In this document: in pieces, positions 48,454-60,100 of the stretch
Layout: each line of letters starts with the position of its first letter
Numbering within the stretch: position 1 is the stretch's first letter
From: Sphagnum magellanicum
Lineage: Eukaryota; Streptophyta; Sphagnopsida; Sphagnales; Sphagnaceae
DNA length: 64,000 nucleotides
Assembly: GCA_021904315.1 (NCBI GenBank)
Contig: CM038908.1
Span: forward strand, 23,518,501 to 23,582,500
Reading direction: 5' to 3'
Program-made: the position numbers and the translations under genes
Notes under the pieces: model-generated
Database searches by the model: none
What the model was told of the DNA's origin: nothing
The model's input: only the letters and a program-made list of their open reading frames with translations

Positions 48454-49104
48454 CCTGATCTAAACTATCTCCTCCAGATCGAGCATGATCTCCTCCTCCA
48501 GCAGCCGTGTGCGTTGTTGTCAAGAATTCCGTGTGTTCTGTTGTCCCGATCAGCAGAAGCTCCCAGCGTCAATTGGCATGGACTCCTTTTTGTTGTCCTG
48601 TGCAGACAATAGAAGAAACAAAATCTCTAATGCTTCTCTTCTCCTGCCAGCAACAGAAGAAATCCATTCCAGCGAAGGAGGAGGAGGAAGAAGAAGAAGA
48701 AGAAGAAGCAAAACCAAACACACAACCAACCGTCAGTGAATTGAAACAAGCGAAGAGTGTTGTAGTAGCACGTCAGAGAAAGCCTCTGGGGTCCCACCGC
48801 TCTTCTGAGGTGTGCGACATTCGGCCACGTTCTGCCAATAACAAACAAAATCTTCAAGGAATGATGTGTGTTAGAAGAAGAGAGAGAGAGACAAAGCATG
48901 AGAGACGCAAACAAAGCGGAGCACGCAATTGCAAGACAACGGAGAGAGAAAGAGAGACAGAGAGAGAAGCGCACGTCAAGAGTCGTCATCATTGCGAGTA
49001 AGACGGGAACTGCAATCAGATCTTCTCTCCGGCAATCAATTGCACGACCTTGCGATCTCTCTCTCATGAGCATGGCGTGTTTGTGAGGATTTGTGCGTGA
49101 CTGG

Positions 49105-49158
<54 letters not shown>

Positions 49159-49159
49159 A
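48454..49159. promoter_or_regulatory. Shared upstream region of a divergent gene pair
   Basis: Only 706 bases separate the ABC1K start codon (minus strand) from the JMJ21 start codon (plus strand). The region contains a GGAGGAAGAAGAAGAAG tract near 48680-48708, GAGA clusters near 48877-48970 and a pure GA tract of about 44 bases at 49109-49152. A six-codon upstream ORF (ATG at 49066, stop at 49084-49086) precedes JMJ21. Long frames here on both strands translate the repeats and are rejected. A common bidirectional promoter is inferred from geometry only. Confidence 0.6.
49109..49152 (+). repeat. GA dinucleotide microsatellite next to the JMJ21 start codon
   Basis: About 22 GA units end 8 bases before the ATG at 49160, so the tract is probably in the 5' UTR. 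GA/CT tracts in plant leaders can bind GAGA-binding BBR/BPC factors. Confidence 0.9.
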
Positions 49160-52100
49160 ATGCAAGCAAGGAAGGACCGAAGGCCGCAGGGATTAGGCGT
49201 CTTCAATGTGCTGGACGATGAGCTTCTCTGCGGCATCTTGAACCGATTAGCTCCTCGCACTCTCGGTACTCTAGCTTGCGTCAGTAGGTAAATCAATCCC
49301 TTCTTCCCTTCTTCCCTTCTTCCCTCCTGTCCGCGACGACTCCATCGCTGTAGTTTTTCTCGGATTCCGATGCTCCTTTCTCGCTCATGATCATGCTAGA
49401 AATCTTCTTGAAGAATCTGTCGTAAACCTCATAATCGCGGTATTGTCCTTCATGTGTGATGAGCAGCAAAGAAGGTCTTCGCATTCTTTCTCTTACAAGT
49501 CCATAATAGCGCGAGCTCTCCTCGCGAGTTTCCGCAGAAGCTTTGCTCCTCTTGCTCCTCTGCGTAATAGAGGAAGTAGGCGCACGCACGCAGGCCACGA
49601 TGTTCTGTTGTGGCAGCAGAGGATTGATTACCAGAAAGCCAGGAGAAGAAACTTGTTGAAGACTCCTGCAATTGTTGTTGTTGTTTGTGAAAAAAATGAT
49701 ATCTTTTGCAGTGTATTTTACATACTGTGCAATGAGGAGCCTCTCTGGATGCAACTGTGTCTCCACCAGCATCAAGGTGGAGTCCTCCAATTCCAAAACT
49801 CTTGGCGGCACTCCACACTTCTCAAGTAAGAGAGTTCTTTTGTTTCTTCTTCTTTTTCTTCTTCTTCGTTCTGTGGCTCTTGTATTGCACTCCTGTATTT
49901 CAGTCTGCACAGCACTGGATCTGCAAACTACATATCACACTTCTCTCAAGTAAGAGAGCTTTTTGTTTCTTCTTCTTCTTCTTCTTCTTCTTTGTGTGGC
50001 TTTTTGTATCGCTTTCTGCATTTTAGTCTGCAACAGTGCTTGAATCTGCAAACTGCAAAATCCTTTGATTGTGCCCCTGTGGTAGATTGTCATTTAGTTC
50101 TGCTCCAGTTTTGGTATAATACTGGTGTTTTTGTTGCAGGCTGGGCTTTGTCAAGAAAGGGACCACAATGTTCAAGCCACCAATGCATTTTGATGGTGAG
50201 TTCACAGAACTCGGATGTCACAAATTGGTTATTGCATGTCAGCCTTTTTGCTGCCACTATTGGGAAGCTGATTGCTTTGCTTCTCCACACCTTACTACAC
50301 CACACAATGCTCGAGTTTTAAGCTGAAACAGTTATCGTCACTCTTTGTGGCGGCAGGCTTCAGTTCATTGTTCCTCTATAGACGATGGTATCGCTGTCAT
50401 GTGGTACTGGACAGCTTCGCAATGGACAAAGGGGTTATTGACAGAAGAGAACACCTGTCTCTGAAAGATTTTCAGGCCTTCTATGATGGAAAGAAGCCAG
50501 TGAGATTTCTTTGTCTCCTCTTGCTCTTCACTTTGAATGAGTTCATGCTACGTTGTGTCTTCTCAATCTCACAAGACTTCTGTTCTCATGGCTCGTCATC
50601 ATCATCATCATCAAGTTGTCCTCAACATGTAGTGATTGATTGATACGTGAATCAATGAACACATTGAGTGTGATTGTAGCTATGTAACATGTGGAGTTGC
50701 AATTTGCAGGTACTGGTAACAGATTTGACAAAAGAATGGCCAGCACAGAAGACATGGAACCTGAAGCAGATGGTGGACAGATACGGAGATGTTTCATTCA
50801 AAGTGTCGCAATCTCATGGCAAAAAAGTGAAGATGAAGCTCAAGGATTATGCTTCATATATGCAATCCCAGAATGATGAGGAACCACTTTATATCTTTGA
50901 TTCCAAGGTTAGTGGTGACTTTGCTGATTAGTGGTCCTTTTTGGTCTCTCTCTACTCATTGGTTTTGTTTAGTAAGGATAGGTTTTGTGAATCCACCTTC
51001 CTCTGCTTTTAGATCTGCTGGTCTTTATCACCTTTTAGCACCTGATAAAAATGAGCCTTGTGGGTTCCCAGTTTGGTGAGGTGGCACCAACAATGCTACA
51101 GGATTACAGTGTGCCTTCAATATTCTCAGAGGATCTACTGGCACTTCTGGACAAGCAGATTCGTCCTCCATTTCGTTGGTTAGTGGCTGGGCCTGCACGG
51201 TCTGGGGCATCATGGCATGTGGACCCTGCACTTACCAGTGCTTGGAATGCCCTGCTCTCAGGACGGAAAAGGTAAGCAGTGAGTAAGAAGCATTCAAGAA
51301 AAGCATCTTCCTGATGTTTTTAGTGAGAGCTTTACTAGCAGACAGTAACATAGGTAGTTATTTAGCTGGATTTGTTGATTTGGTTGCTTCTGGGTATAGA
51401 TGGGCTCTATATCCACCTGGAAGGGTACCACCAGCTGTAATTGTACATGTCGATGAGGATGATGGATCTGTGAACTTTGATGGGCCCACATCTCTACAGG
51501 TAAAACAGATGTTTTGGAAACTTGTCAGTGTGTATATTTCCTGGCATATAGGCTTTGAATACTCACAACTGCAAGCTTTTGGGAAGAGATTGTTTACTTC
51601 TGTATTCTGGGTTTGGCTGACAGATGATTGATGCTAACTTATGTGTTGGGTCGTTTGTGTAGTGGTGGCTAGATGTCTATCCAACACTACGACAGGAAGA
51701 AAAACCTTTGGAGTGTACACAATTACCAGGCGAGACAATCTTTGTGCCCAGTGGCTGGTGGCATTGTGTGCTAAACATTGACCCTTCCATAGCAGTTACT
51801 CAAAACTTTGTAAACACTACCAATTTGGAGCTGGTTTGCTTGGATATGGCCCCTGGATTTCACCACAGGGGTGTAGCACGTGCAGGAAGACTGGCAATTG
51901 CAGAAAGTGTCATGAGCACTGGAAAGAAAGATCCTGCTGATCACCAAGCATTAGCTGCAAACACTGTGGGACATAGAGTGAGGTGAATTACCACCAAACT
52001 TATTCTTTTCTAAGCAGGGTCAGAACTGCATTATGTTACTATCAGATTATTTCTCAATTTCTTTTCAGGTTGATCTAAATTGTAAGCATTGAGAGATTCT

Positions 52101-55100
52101 CAAATATCATGAGGATATTTCTGTGTACCTGAACATGCAACCATTGGGCCATACTCTCTTAGCAACATGTCTTTTTGCAGGTTAAAGACAACTGAAGTCA
52201 TAGCCAGTGATGTTCCAGATCGCCAAAAAAGTAGACCTGTTGCAATGGAGGGCCATGAACATGTAGAAAATGGAAAACAGCCAAATGGGTGTGGAAATGT
52301 TCTCAATCATGAAAATGAGAGCTTGCTGCTTGATGTTGATTTCTTGGTACAACACACAGAGGAGCATTCAAATCACTTTCTTTCCAACACTAGCAAAGCA
52401 GGTTACTTGGAACGTACTGAGCTTCGGGATTGGCTTCGTCGTCTATGGAAGTACCGGCCCGACCTTCATCAGTGCATCTGGAAGGTTTGTAACATGTACA
52501 TTTAGTACATAGAATTCTAGAAGCCATTCCCAGCCTATGTTCCCTACAAGTGAAACTGGAAGTGCAAATCACTGCACCTAATTTTTTAGTAAAGTATTTT
52601 CTGATTCTTCATTTCCTTTTGGGGGATGCCAGTGTGCATGCATGGCACTGGATGCAGGAACATGGCTACAACGTGTCATGTGCATCTGTGAGTCCTATGG
52701 CCTCTCAAAACCTGTTGGGGAGGAGCAGCTTCCTGTGGGAAATGGGAGCAATCCAGTAAAATTCTTACTTATTCCTGACAATTGTTGCTTCTTTGTGCTC
52801 TTCCAAATATGAAACAAATCTATTTCTTCAAAGTTTTAACCTTGCTCACAGTTCATTCAAAATCTTACCTTCAGGTTTTGAATGAAAATGCAGGTCTACC
52901 TAGTTGGTAACCATGTTATCAAACTGTGCCTCAAGGAAGATGGCACCTTAGCTGCTATCAATGGATTGTGGTCTCAGGTAACCTTCAGCCTATCAGTCAC
53001 TTTTGTAAACCTGGCTTTTTGTGTTCTTCAACTTGCAACCTTTTTTTTACTGTGCCTCAAAATGTCAACAAAATACTTGTGAGGAAAGGCTTCTGGATTT
53101 CTCTCAGACTCTGGTTTTTTGCTTGGTTGTAAGGTGCTTGAAGTCAAATAGTGGAGAGCATGTGTTCTAATGGAAGGAAGAAGCATTCACCATATTGAAA
53201 TAAAACCATGAATGAGGGTAGATTCAATAACTCTATCTCTGTATGGTGGGTGCAGCTGCAATTCTACCGTGAACTTGTTCTGAGCAAATTATCTTTGAGG
53301 AACTGTGTTCCCACACTAATTGCTACTGGCATTCTCATAAAAGATGGTGAGGAGTACAGGGTACTTCCATGGGATGGAACTTCTGAATATCCATCAGTCA
53401 ATCGAGTTGAAAAAGTTGGAAAGAAACGGCAACAGGATGTACCAGAAGATGACAAGATCACATGTAGGGCAAAATGGTCTGATTCCCAAATAGAGAAGGA
53501 GGAGACTTCAATGGGGCAATGTAATGGTTCGGGTAATATGAGAACTTTGAAAGAGGAAGAGCCCATTCTCTGGCCTTTCCTTGTGGAAAAACGATGTGAA
53601 GGCACCAATCTGACTCAGTTGTAAGTAGCTAACCTCTGCCTGTCATTCCTGTAAACAGCTTTTGCTGGAATTTCATGAGATAGCTAACAAGGGATTTCTA
53701 TAACATGTGCTGTATCTTTGTTCAGGCTTCATGCAATGACAAAAGAAGACTATGTCAATTTGGCATTTTTCCTAGGTGAACAGTTACGGCTTCTTCATTC
53801 ACTGCCAGCACCTTCCCTCCCAGCAAGGTGTGACACTGTAAAGTTAATTAGGAAGGAGAGCTCAGCTGGTGATGGACATGTCAGACAGGCAAATGGTTCA
53901 AAAGACTTGATGTGCAATTCAACTACATGGTGTGTTAGAGCCCATGCTGTAAATCAATTGGATTTGGCTGTCATGGTTCAAAGTCACAACTGTAGGACAG
54001 AGAAGAGCAGCTTATGCAACGTCCCTATAGAGTGGCAGTATTTTGTTGGGTTTCTACGTGAGCAACGAGCTAATGCAACAGAGCGCTTTCTCGAGTGGTG
54101 AGTTCTAGATTTGCTGCTGTTACAAATTTCTAAAGTGGATTCTTTTGAATTAAGATCCTTGTCAGTCCATAGGAATTTCTGAAGTTGTTAATGTCATCTT
54201 TATAAGACTGGACTCCTTAGCAACTTCTCTTCAGGTTTAAGTTGCAGAGTAGGGACAAAACTAGGTTCATGACCACTTAGGCAAGATTGTGGGTAGAGGA
54301 GACCACATTTTCTTTGAAGAGTAGGAGATTCTTAAGCAGCACAGGTTTCTGTGTTCCTTTGAGATCCATTGTTGTTTTGGTTTCCACTTCATTCTGTGTA
54401 ATATATGGCTTGAGCACAGGTGAACTTTGGGCTGTGGTAGGGAATCAATGCCTTGTAAACTTCTGGAGCAGCTGGAAAGTTATCTTCCTGAAGATCCAGT
54501 AGTCCTTGTGGGTGGGCTGCAGGTGTGCTGTCTTCTATTCATATCTCCTTCCCTATTGCTCTCTAAAGTGATGGTACACTTTTGTATGTATATTATGAGT
54601 GCAGTCTACGTGGGCACTCTAATGTTATGTGGAATTGGATTTTGACAGATATGTGATGGAGTGGCTGAAATGTCAAAGCCTCCAGTATGGCTGCATATGG
54701 ACATCATGGCTGACAACATTCAGATGGTGCCCTTTTCTGGTGATAACTCAGTGCCACATTTGCTTGACATTAGCAAAGTCACTTGTGGCAACACCATCAC
54801 ACATACCTGCAGTCAATCTGAGGAGACCAGCCATGAAACAGATGCCAGAAGAAATTTCTCACTCGACTGCTTGGTATAGTCAACTCAGAAGCATTTGCAC
54901 ATCTGTCACTGTTATTGAGTCATGCACAATAGGGTCATGACTAAAATCTGCTTGTTGCAAACTTCCACAGAAAGCATGTTCCCCAAGGATGTTTCAGGCT
55001 AGCTACATTCTGGACTTTGGCAATGTGGTTCAAGGTATGTATAGCATGATGCCTCAGACATGGCAGGTCTTTACCCATGCTTCTCTATTTGGCACTTGCA

Positions 55101-55734
55101 TTTGGTTGAATATAAATTCTAGTAACCCTTAATCTTTGCTCTTTCCAAGAATGCATATTGTGGTGTGTGCTAAATCACCTAAGTCTATGTGTGTGCACCT
55201 TCCTACTGTAAGGTGCAAGCTGAAGTTGAATCTGTCATGTGCAGGAGATCCATTGTTTGAGTTGTTGGCCCTGTATGTGAGTGTTTTCAAGTGTGACCAA
55301 GTTTTGCTGGAGTGTTTCTTGAAAAGCTATGGAGTGCCTCTTTCTACACATCACTCCAATGGACAAGGATTAGATGGAACAGCTATGTGTGAACAACTGA
55401 CAGGACGAGACTCTACCTCTCTGTCTTACAGAGCAATGTAACACCCTTCACTTGAAGCCTAATTTGTGACCAAGTTGTGGCTGCACATATCATCTTGATT
55501 CTTGCATCTTCTTCAGGTTGTGGTATTGCATTATGTTTGCTAGTATTATGAAGCAGGAAATTTTTTGCTCTGTGCAGGTGCTACTGTTTACTGCATGAGC
55601 AAGATATTATGGGTGCCATTCTTAAGCACCGAAAGGACCTACGAATGGCTGCCTCCCTTGAAGAAGTTGAGGAGAAACTTTGGGCTGTACTAAATGAATG
55701 GGAGATGGGATTTACCGCTATGGACATAAAGTGA
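49160..55734 (+). CDS. JMJ21-type protein: F-box, JmjC and phosphotransferase-like domains
   Basis: Exons: 49160-49287, 49712-49825, 50140-50195, 50357-50499, 50710-50907, 51072-51271, 51400-51499, 51663-51982, 52181-52484, 52633-52755, 52894-52977, 53256-53620, 53726-54097, 54441-54522, 54649-54873, 54971-55034, 55245-55437, 55578-55734, giving 1075 residues. The F-box spans about 12-55 (LDDELLCGILNRL, then CVSSVFYILCNEEPLW). The JmjC domain spans about 125-390 and keeps its iron ligands: HVD (H262, D264) and WWH (H347) after LPGETIFVPSG. The C-terminal part, about 545-1040, is an APH-like fold with HMDIMADN (H879, D881, N886) and DFG (953-955). Order and sequence match Arabidopsis At1g78280 (JMJ21). 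The role would be 2-oxoglutarate-dependent demethylation or hydroxylation, possibly coupled to SCF ubiquitination; the substrate is unknown. The start is the first in-frame ATG, right after the GA tract. Confidence 0.95.
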
Positions 55735-57000
55735 GTTGCCACAACTGTACCATTCAGATGTCTGCTTCAATAATTGGATCTTCATCAGCCAAACCTTTGA
55801 AAATTGCTCAAGCAATCTTCTGCAATGTAAGGCCTACTTTTCTTGGTTCCAAAAATGGGTGCTTGGTCCTCTCCCCATCCACCCATGTAAGTTTTGTAAC
55901 AAGTTTGTTTTCCTGAGGGAAATTATCATTTCCTGGCTAGTGTTAAATTACAAGCACGAGAATTGATGAATGTTTAGTGTTGTACCAGTTTTGTCCTAAA
56001 CTTTCAGGTATTGATCATATTTTGCAATACCTTGGGGTTTTGCTAGGGTTTCAGGGATGGAAATGAATATAATCTTTGAACACCTATCAGTTTTGAGAAT
56101 CTAACAACAGATAGGGTGGTTAAGTTATTAGATCATTCAGTTGATGATTGAGGCTGATAACTTGCACTTTCCCATAATGGTTCAGATTTTTCTTATAGAA
56201 TCATTTTTTCGAATGTGAAGGGCAAGCATGAGAACAGAATGAGGGCAGGGAGCACATGTTCAGCAAGCTTCAGAATCTGGTAAGAGTTCTAGTTGGCTTT
56301 TGAGGTTCAGAAGTTGATCCTGGTGTAAGAGCATCTCCACCCACAGCAGTAAAATGGCCTGTAGACATTATTTTGGATGAAGCTCGTTGCATCATGGTAA
56401 CCATAGCCTTCACAAGTTGCCCTACAGAGCTCTGCCTAGGCTTGAGCCAAATTACCCAGTGTGATGTGTAAAAGGTCTTGCACATTCTAGACTACCATAA
56501 ACGGCTATCCAACCAGCTGGTGTTTGCCAAAGATTTTATTACCGTAAATCTGGCTATATCTTAACAGCCAAGCTAGAAAATTTTATGCAGTGGTTTCTTT
56601 GTTGGCCATAATAGAATAATTCTGAAATTTCCTATTGAGTTTCTGCACCCTAGCTGTTGGTAGAGAAAGGAGAAGGAGCAAGAAGTTGAAGCTGAAGAAC
56701 TTTAGTACCTGGCACTTTTAGCACCTCTTTGGCCCTGAGTTTTTGTCGAAGGACCTTTGCTGCCTCTGTTACAAGACCTCCCCTGCAAGTTGTGGTGGAA
56801 ACACCCACCGATGGGGATGGAGCAAACTGGGAGCCAAACTCCATTGGAATTTGGCACCCAATTTTGAGGGCAAATTTCAGTTTTCTCCTGCAATTTTTTT
56901 TCCAATATGAGAAAACCCATCCCGCATGTTCTCACTCGTCCCTTGTTCCACCTAACTTTTCACACCCATGGGGATGGACTAAACTGGGTGCCAAACTTGA
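55735..57000. other. JMJ21 3' region and start of the right gene-free flank
   Basis: No gene is supported. The first few hundred bases are probably 3' UTR. A word of about 30 bases, containing ATGGGGATGGA, CAAACTGGGnGCCAAACT-like sequence and ATTG, occurs twice, near 56812 and 56970, in direct orientation about 158 bases apart. Confidence 0.5.
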
Positions 57001-57019
57001 TTGATGCTCAATTTGTGGA

Positions 57020-57165
57020 TGCTTGTGATCTTATAGCAGGCTAATAAGAAATGCTAAGTTATGAATTCTTGCAATCTTATTAGTGTGCTGATTAAGAATG
57101 CAAAGTTCAAAATTCTTGTAATCTTGGCATGCTAATTAAGAGTGCTAAGTGAAGAATTCTTGCAA
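57020..57165. repeat. Tandem repeat of about 46 bp, three copies
   Basis: GAATTCTTGCAATCTT and its variants recur near 57063, 57110 and 57155. Each is followed by a GCTnATTAAGAnTGCnAAGT-like phrase. Non-coding. Confidence 0.75.
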
Positions 57166-60100
57166 GTGAGGGGGAGAACTTTGGGCAAAGTATATGGGAT
57201 AAAAGTGTGGTATTATTGGGAACAACAACAAGGAACACATTAGGAACATGGTGGGAAACAGCATACAATAATAATGTCTCTCACACAAGGTCACTCTCAA
57301 GTGTTCTCCATTTCACAGATGTGCATACAACACTCAAATCATCATTCAATCACACACTTCTATACATTTCCTTCAAGTTCAGATCACTCACTATCTCTTG
57401 GAATTAATCAATTCTTGGGAAGCTTTTGGATTCTTCTGTCTTTGGAATGTTGGAAATTGGGTGTGACTCAGTCAGTGTTCTTTTCAAAGGATTTTGACTA
57501 ATGAATGGCCTTAGTTAGTGGTGACTGGGTGCCTCAGCTTGTAGCTGAGATCACATGCCAGGACACTTTGTACCAGTGGCTATCCACATGAAATGGTGTT
57601 ACAATAAACTTGCTTTCGGAAGAAGAGGAGGCCCATTCCTTTCACCATGTCGCATTTCTGCCTCCAACAAACCTCCCAAATTTTGAGTGTAATGAATTGC
57701 CAGATCCAATTCATGGTAGAAAGATTTGGGGACATTTCAGCACTAGAAATAACACTAGTGAGGATAGAAAAGGATGACCAAAAATGGTCTCCAGCCCCCA
57801 GATCAATGGGATTCACTCAGCAGTAACCTGTACATTGTGAATGCGGACGTTGTTGTTAACCTCTAAATGTCTTTTGACCAAAACAGTCCAAGCTCATATA
57901 AAGGATCATCCTTCACCACTGTGCCCCAAACTCATGCAAAATGATGGATTTTTGAAAATCCAAACACAGTAGAGTTGTAGAGGACTTCAAGCTGAATCTT
58001 TTGGTTAAAAAAAATTTGGGGATTTGGTTTAGAAATGGAATTTGGGTGTTGGCTCTCAATGTCTGAAGTTTAAACATCAACATCATTAGCATTTCATCAC
58101 ATGTCTAAGACAAAAAATTTTTGGAATCAACTCCAGCTTCTATTGATGAACGGAAGTGCTAATTCCATTTGGCATGAAGTCTATGATGGTACATGAATTT
58201 TTGTATAGGCAGAGGCACTCCTGTCAAGGCATTACACTGTGCGAGCCAGCAGAGGCCACAACTTGAGGTCCAAGGCATTATGTCAGCTGATTGGGAGTGC
58301 AGCGGAATGCCCTGACTGGAGTGCCTTCACCAGTGTAACTATGGCATGTTCAACCTTGAATTTCCTTCACTGGATCTAGAACTCCTTTGTTGCATGCATC
58401 CATCCACTAAAGCCCATGCCATCATATGCACACGTAGATTTTTGAAAAAACACCTTAAAACAATGAAGGTAGGTTTCTAGCTGTCACACACACATTTTGT
58501 TGAAGTTTGAGGAAAAAAAAATTTACCTCAAAATCCTACACCAATGCATATAGTCTCTTTGTAACCAAAAGAACGATGATCAAAACAACACTAGCAACAA
58601 TACATTATGATGTTTTCCAGCAACCAAACTCAATCTACCCTTTTTTTAACACACCAAGTTCCTGAAACAGCAAATGTCATCAACGATCCTAAAACTCTTT
58701 CCTAAGAACTAAAACCCAAAGTAAATAAACTTTTGGTATTGGCAAGCGTCTATGCTCAGAATACTAATAACGTTCAGCACCATTTAACCCTCTATTGTAC
58801 CACTAGCACCTTCCACATACATTGGATCAAACTTTTTTGAAGTCTAGCCAGAGATCACACCCCCCCCCCCCCCCCCCCCCCCCCCCCGCCCCATTGTTCA
58901 TTGGATCCATAAAGCTGCAAAAACCATTTCTACCATGCAATGCATTAGGTCAGATCCTAAGGGGAAAAACATAGATTTCAAAATTGATCTTTGCCTTGGA
59001 AAAAAAATTGAACACTTTAATCTTTGACTTACGATCTTGTAACAAAATTAAAGTTCAATAAGCTTTTTTTTTTAAAAAAAAAATTCCCAATTAATTGTAC
59101 CAATGCTTAAATTGCGGTAGAGTAGCACAAGTGGCAACCCTTATTTAATGAGGGAAAACTTCCATCTCCGAGCTTTGCTCAAATGATGTGGCTCACTTCT
59201 TTTCGTGGAATATTTCAATGAGATGGTGGATTTTTAAGTATGGAGTTTGGCTCTTAATGTTTTTTACATGCCATTTATAATTGGTTACAACCAATTTGGT
59301 GGATGCATATGTGCTAGCTACTTGGGGTTAGTTCATCTCATTCAGCTGGTTGGTTGTTGTGGGTTTTTTTATGTTTTTAACATGGCTATTTTGGGTTTGT
59401 AGACGTCGTTTTACTGGCTATGAGTTTTGAGTTGTCATTCAACTAGCTACCTGGAAGGAGTTTTGGTAACATGTTATGTCATATGAATGATTTGTGTGCA
59501 CAAGTTAAAAGAACTAACTCAACAAAACAACTTTTAACTTTCTTTCATAGGTCCTTTGTTGGACAATGCACACCCAAAGGAATTGATCCCTAGTCCTTGT
59601 GAACATTGCCCTTTACAATGGGTGCATGTTTGCATTCTATATCCACAACCCATGCCACCCACCCACCACGTATTAACATGCACACACAAAACACAATGAC
59701 AAAGACTCACTACAACTAGCCACCCTCCCACCCAAGTTTAACCTTGTTCCCCTAAAGTCTATAGACTACAAAATGACATGGCCCATGACTTGTGAAACAA
59801 AATTCTGATTATAATCGCCACCTATAATCGCATAAAACTTGAAACACACAATCATCAAATGTATTTTGTAAAAACTAATCATTAATTCACCACACTCAAC
59901 ACAGCACTATCATTCATGTATTAGAAGCATATTGTTTGTTGGCTTTCTTCCAAGTTAGAATGCATTCATGGTAAGGGAATTTTTTCATGTGAATTTTTTT
60001 TTTTAACAAAAATGCAAACTACTAGATCTATATGATCAATTAATAACTTACTTTCACCAAGGATAATGTAGAAAATAAACACCTTTCATCTTCAACACTA

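Noticed and set aside
48507..49169. Frames of 160-180 codons on both strands between ABC1K and JMJ21
   Set aside because: They translate GAGA and GAA repeats, and their residues are almost only Glu/Arg or Ser/Leu.
57580..57816. Minus-strand frame of 78 codons
   Set aside because: The opposite strand is also partly open, there are no known motifs and it has no neighbours to support it.
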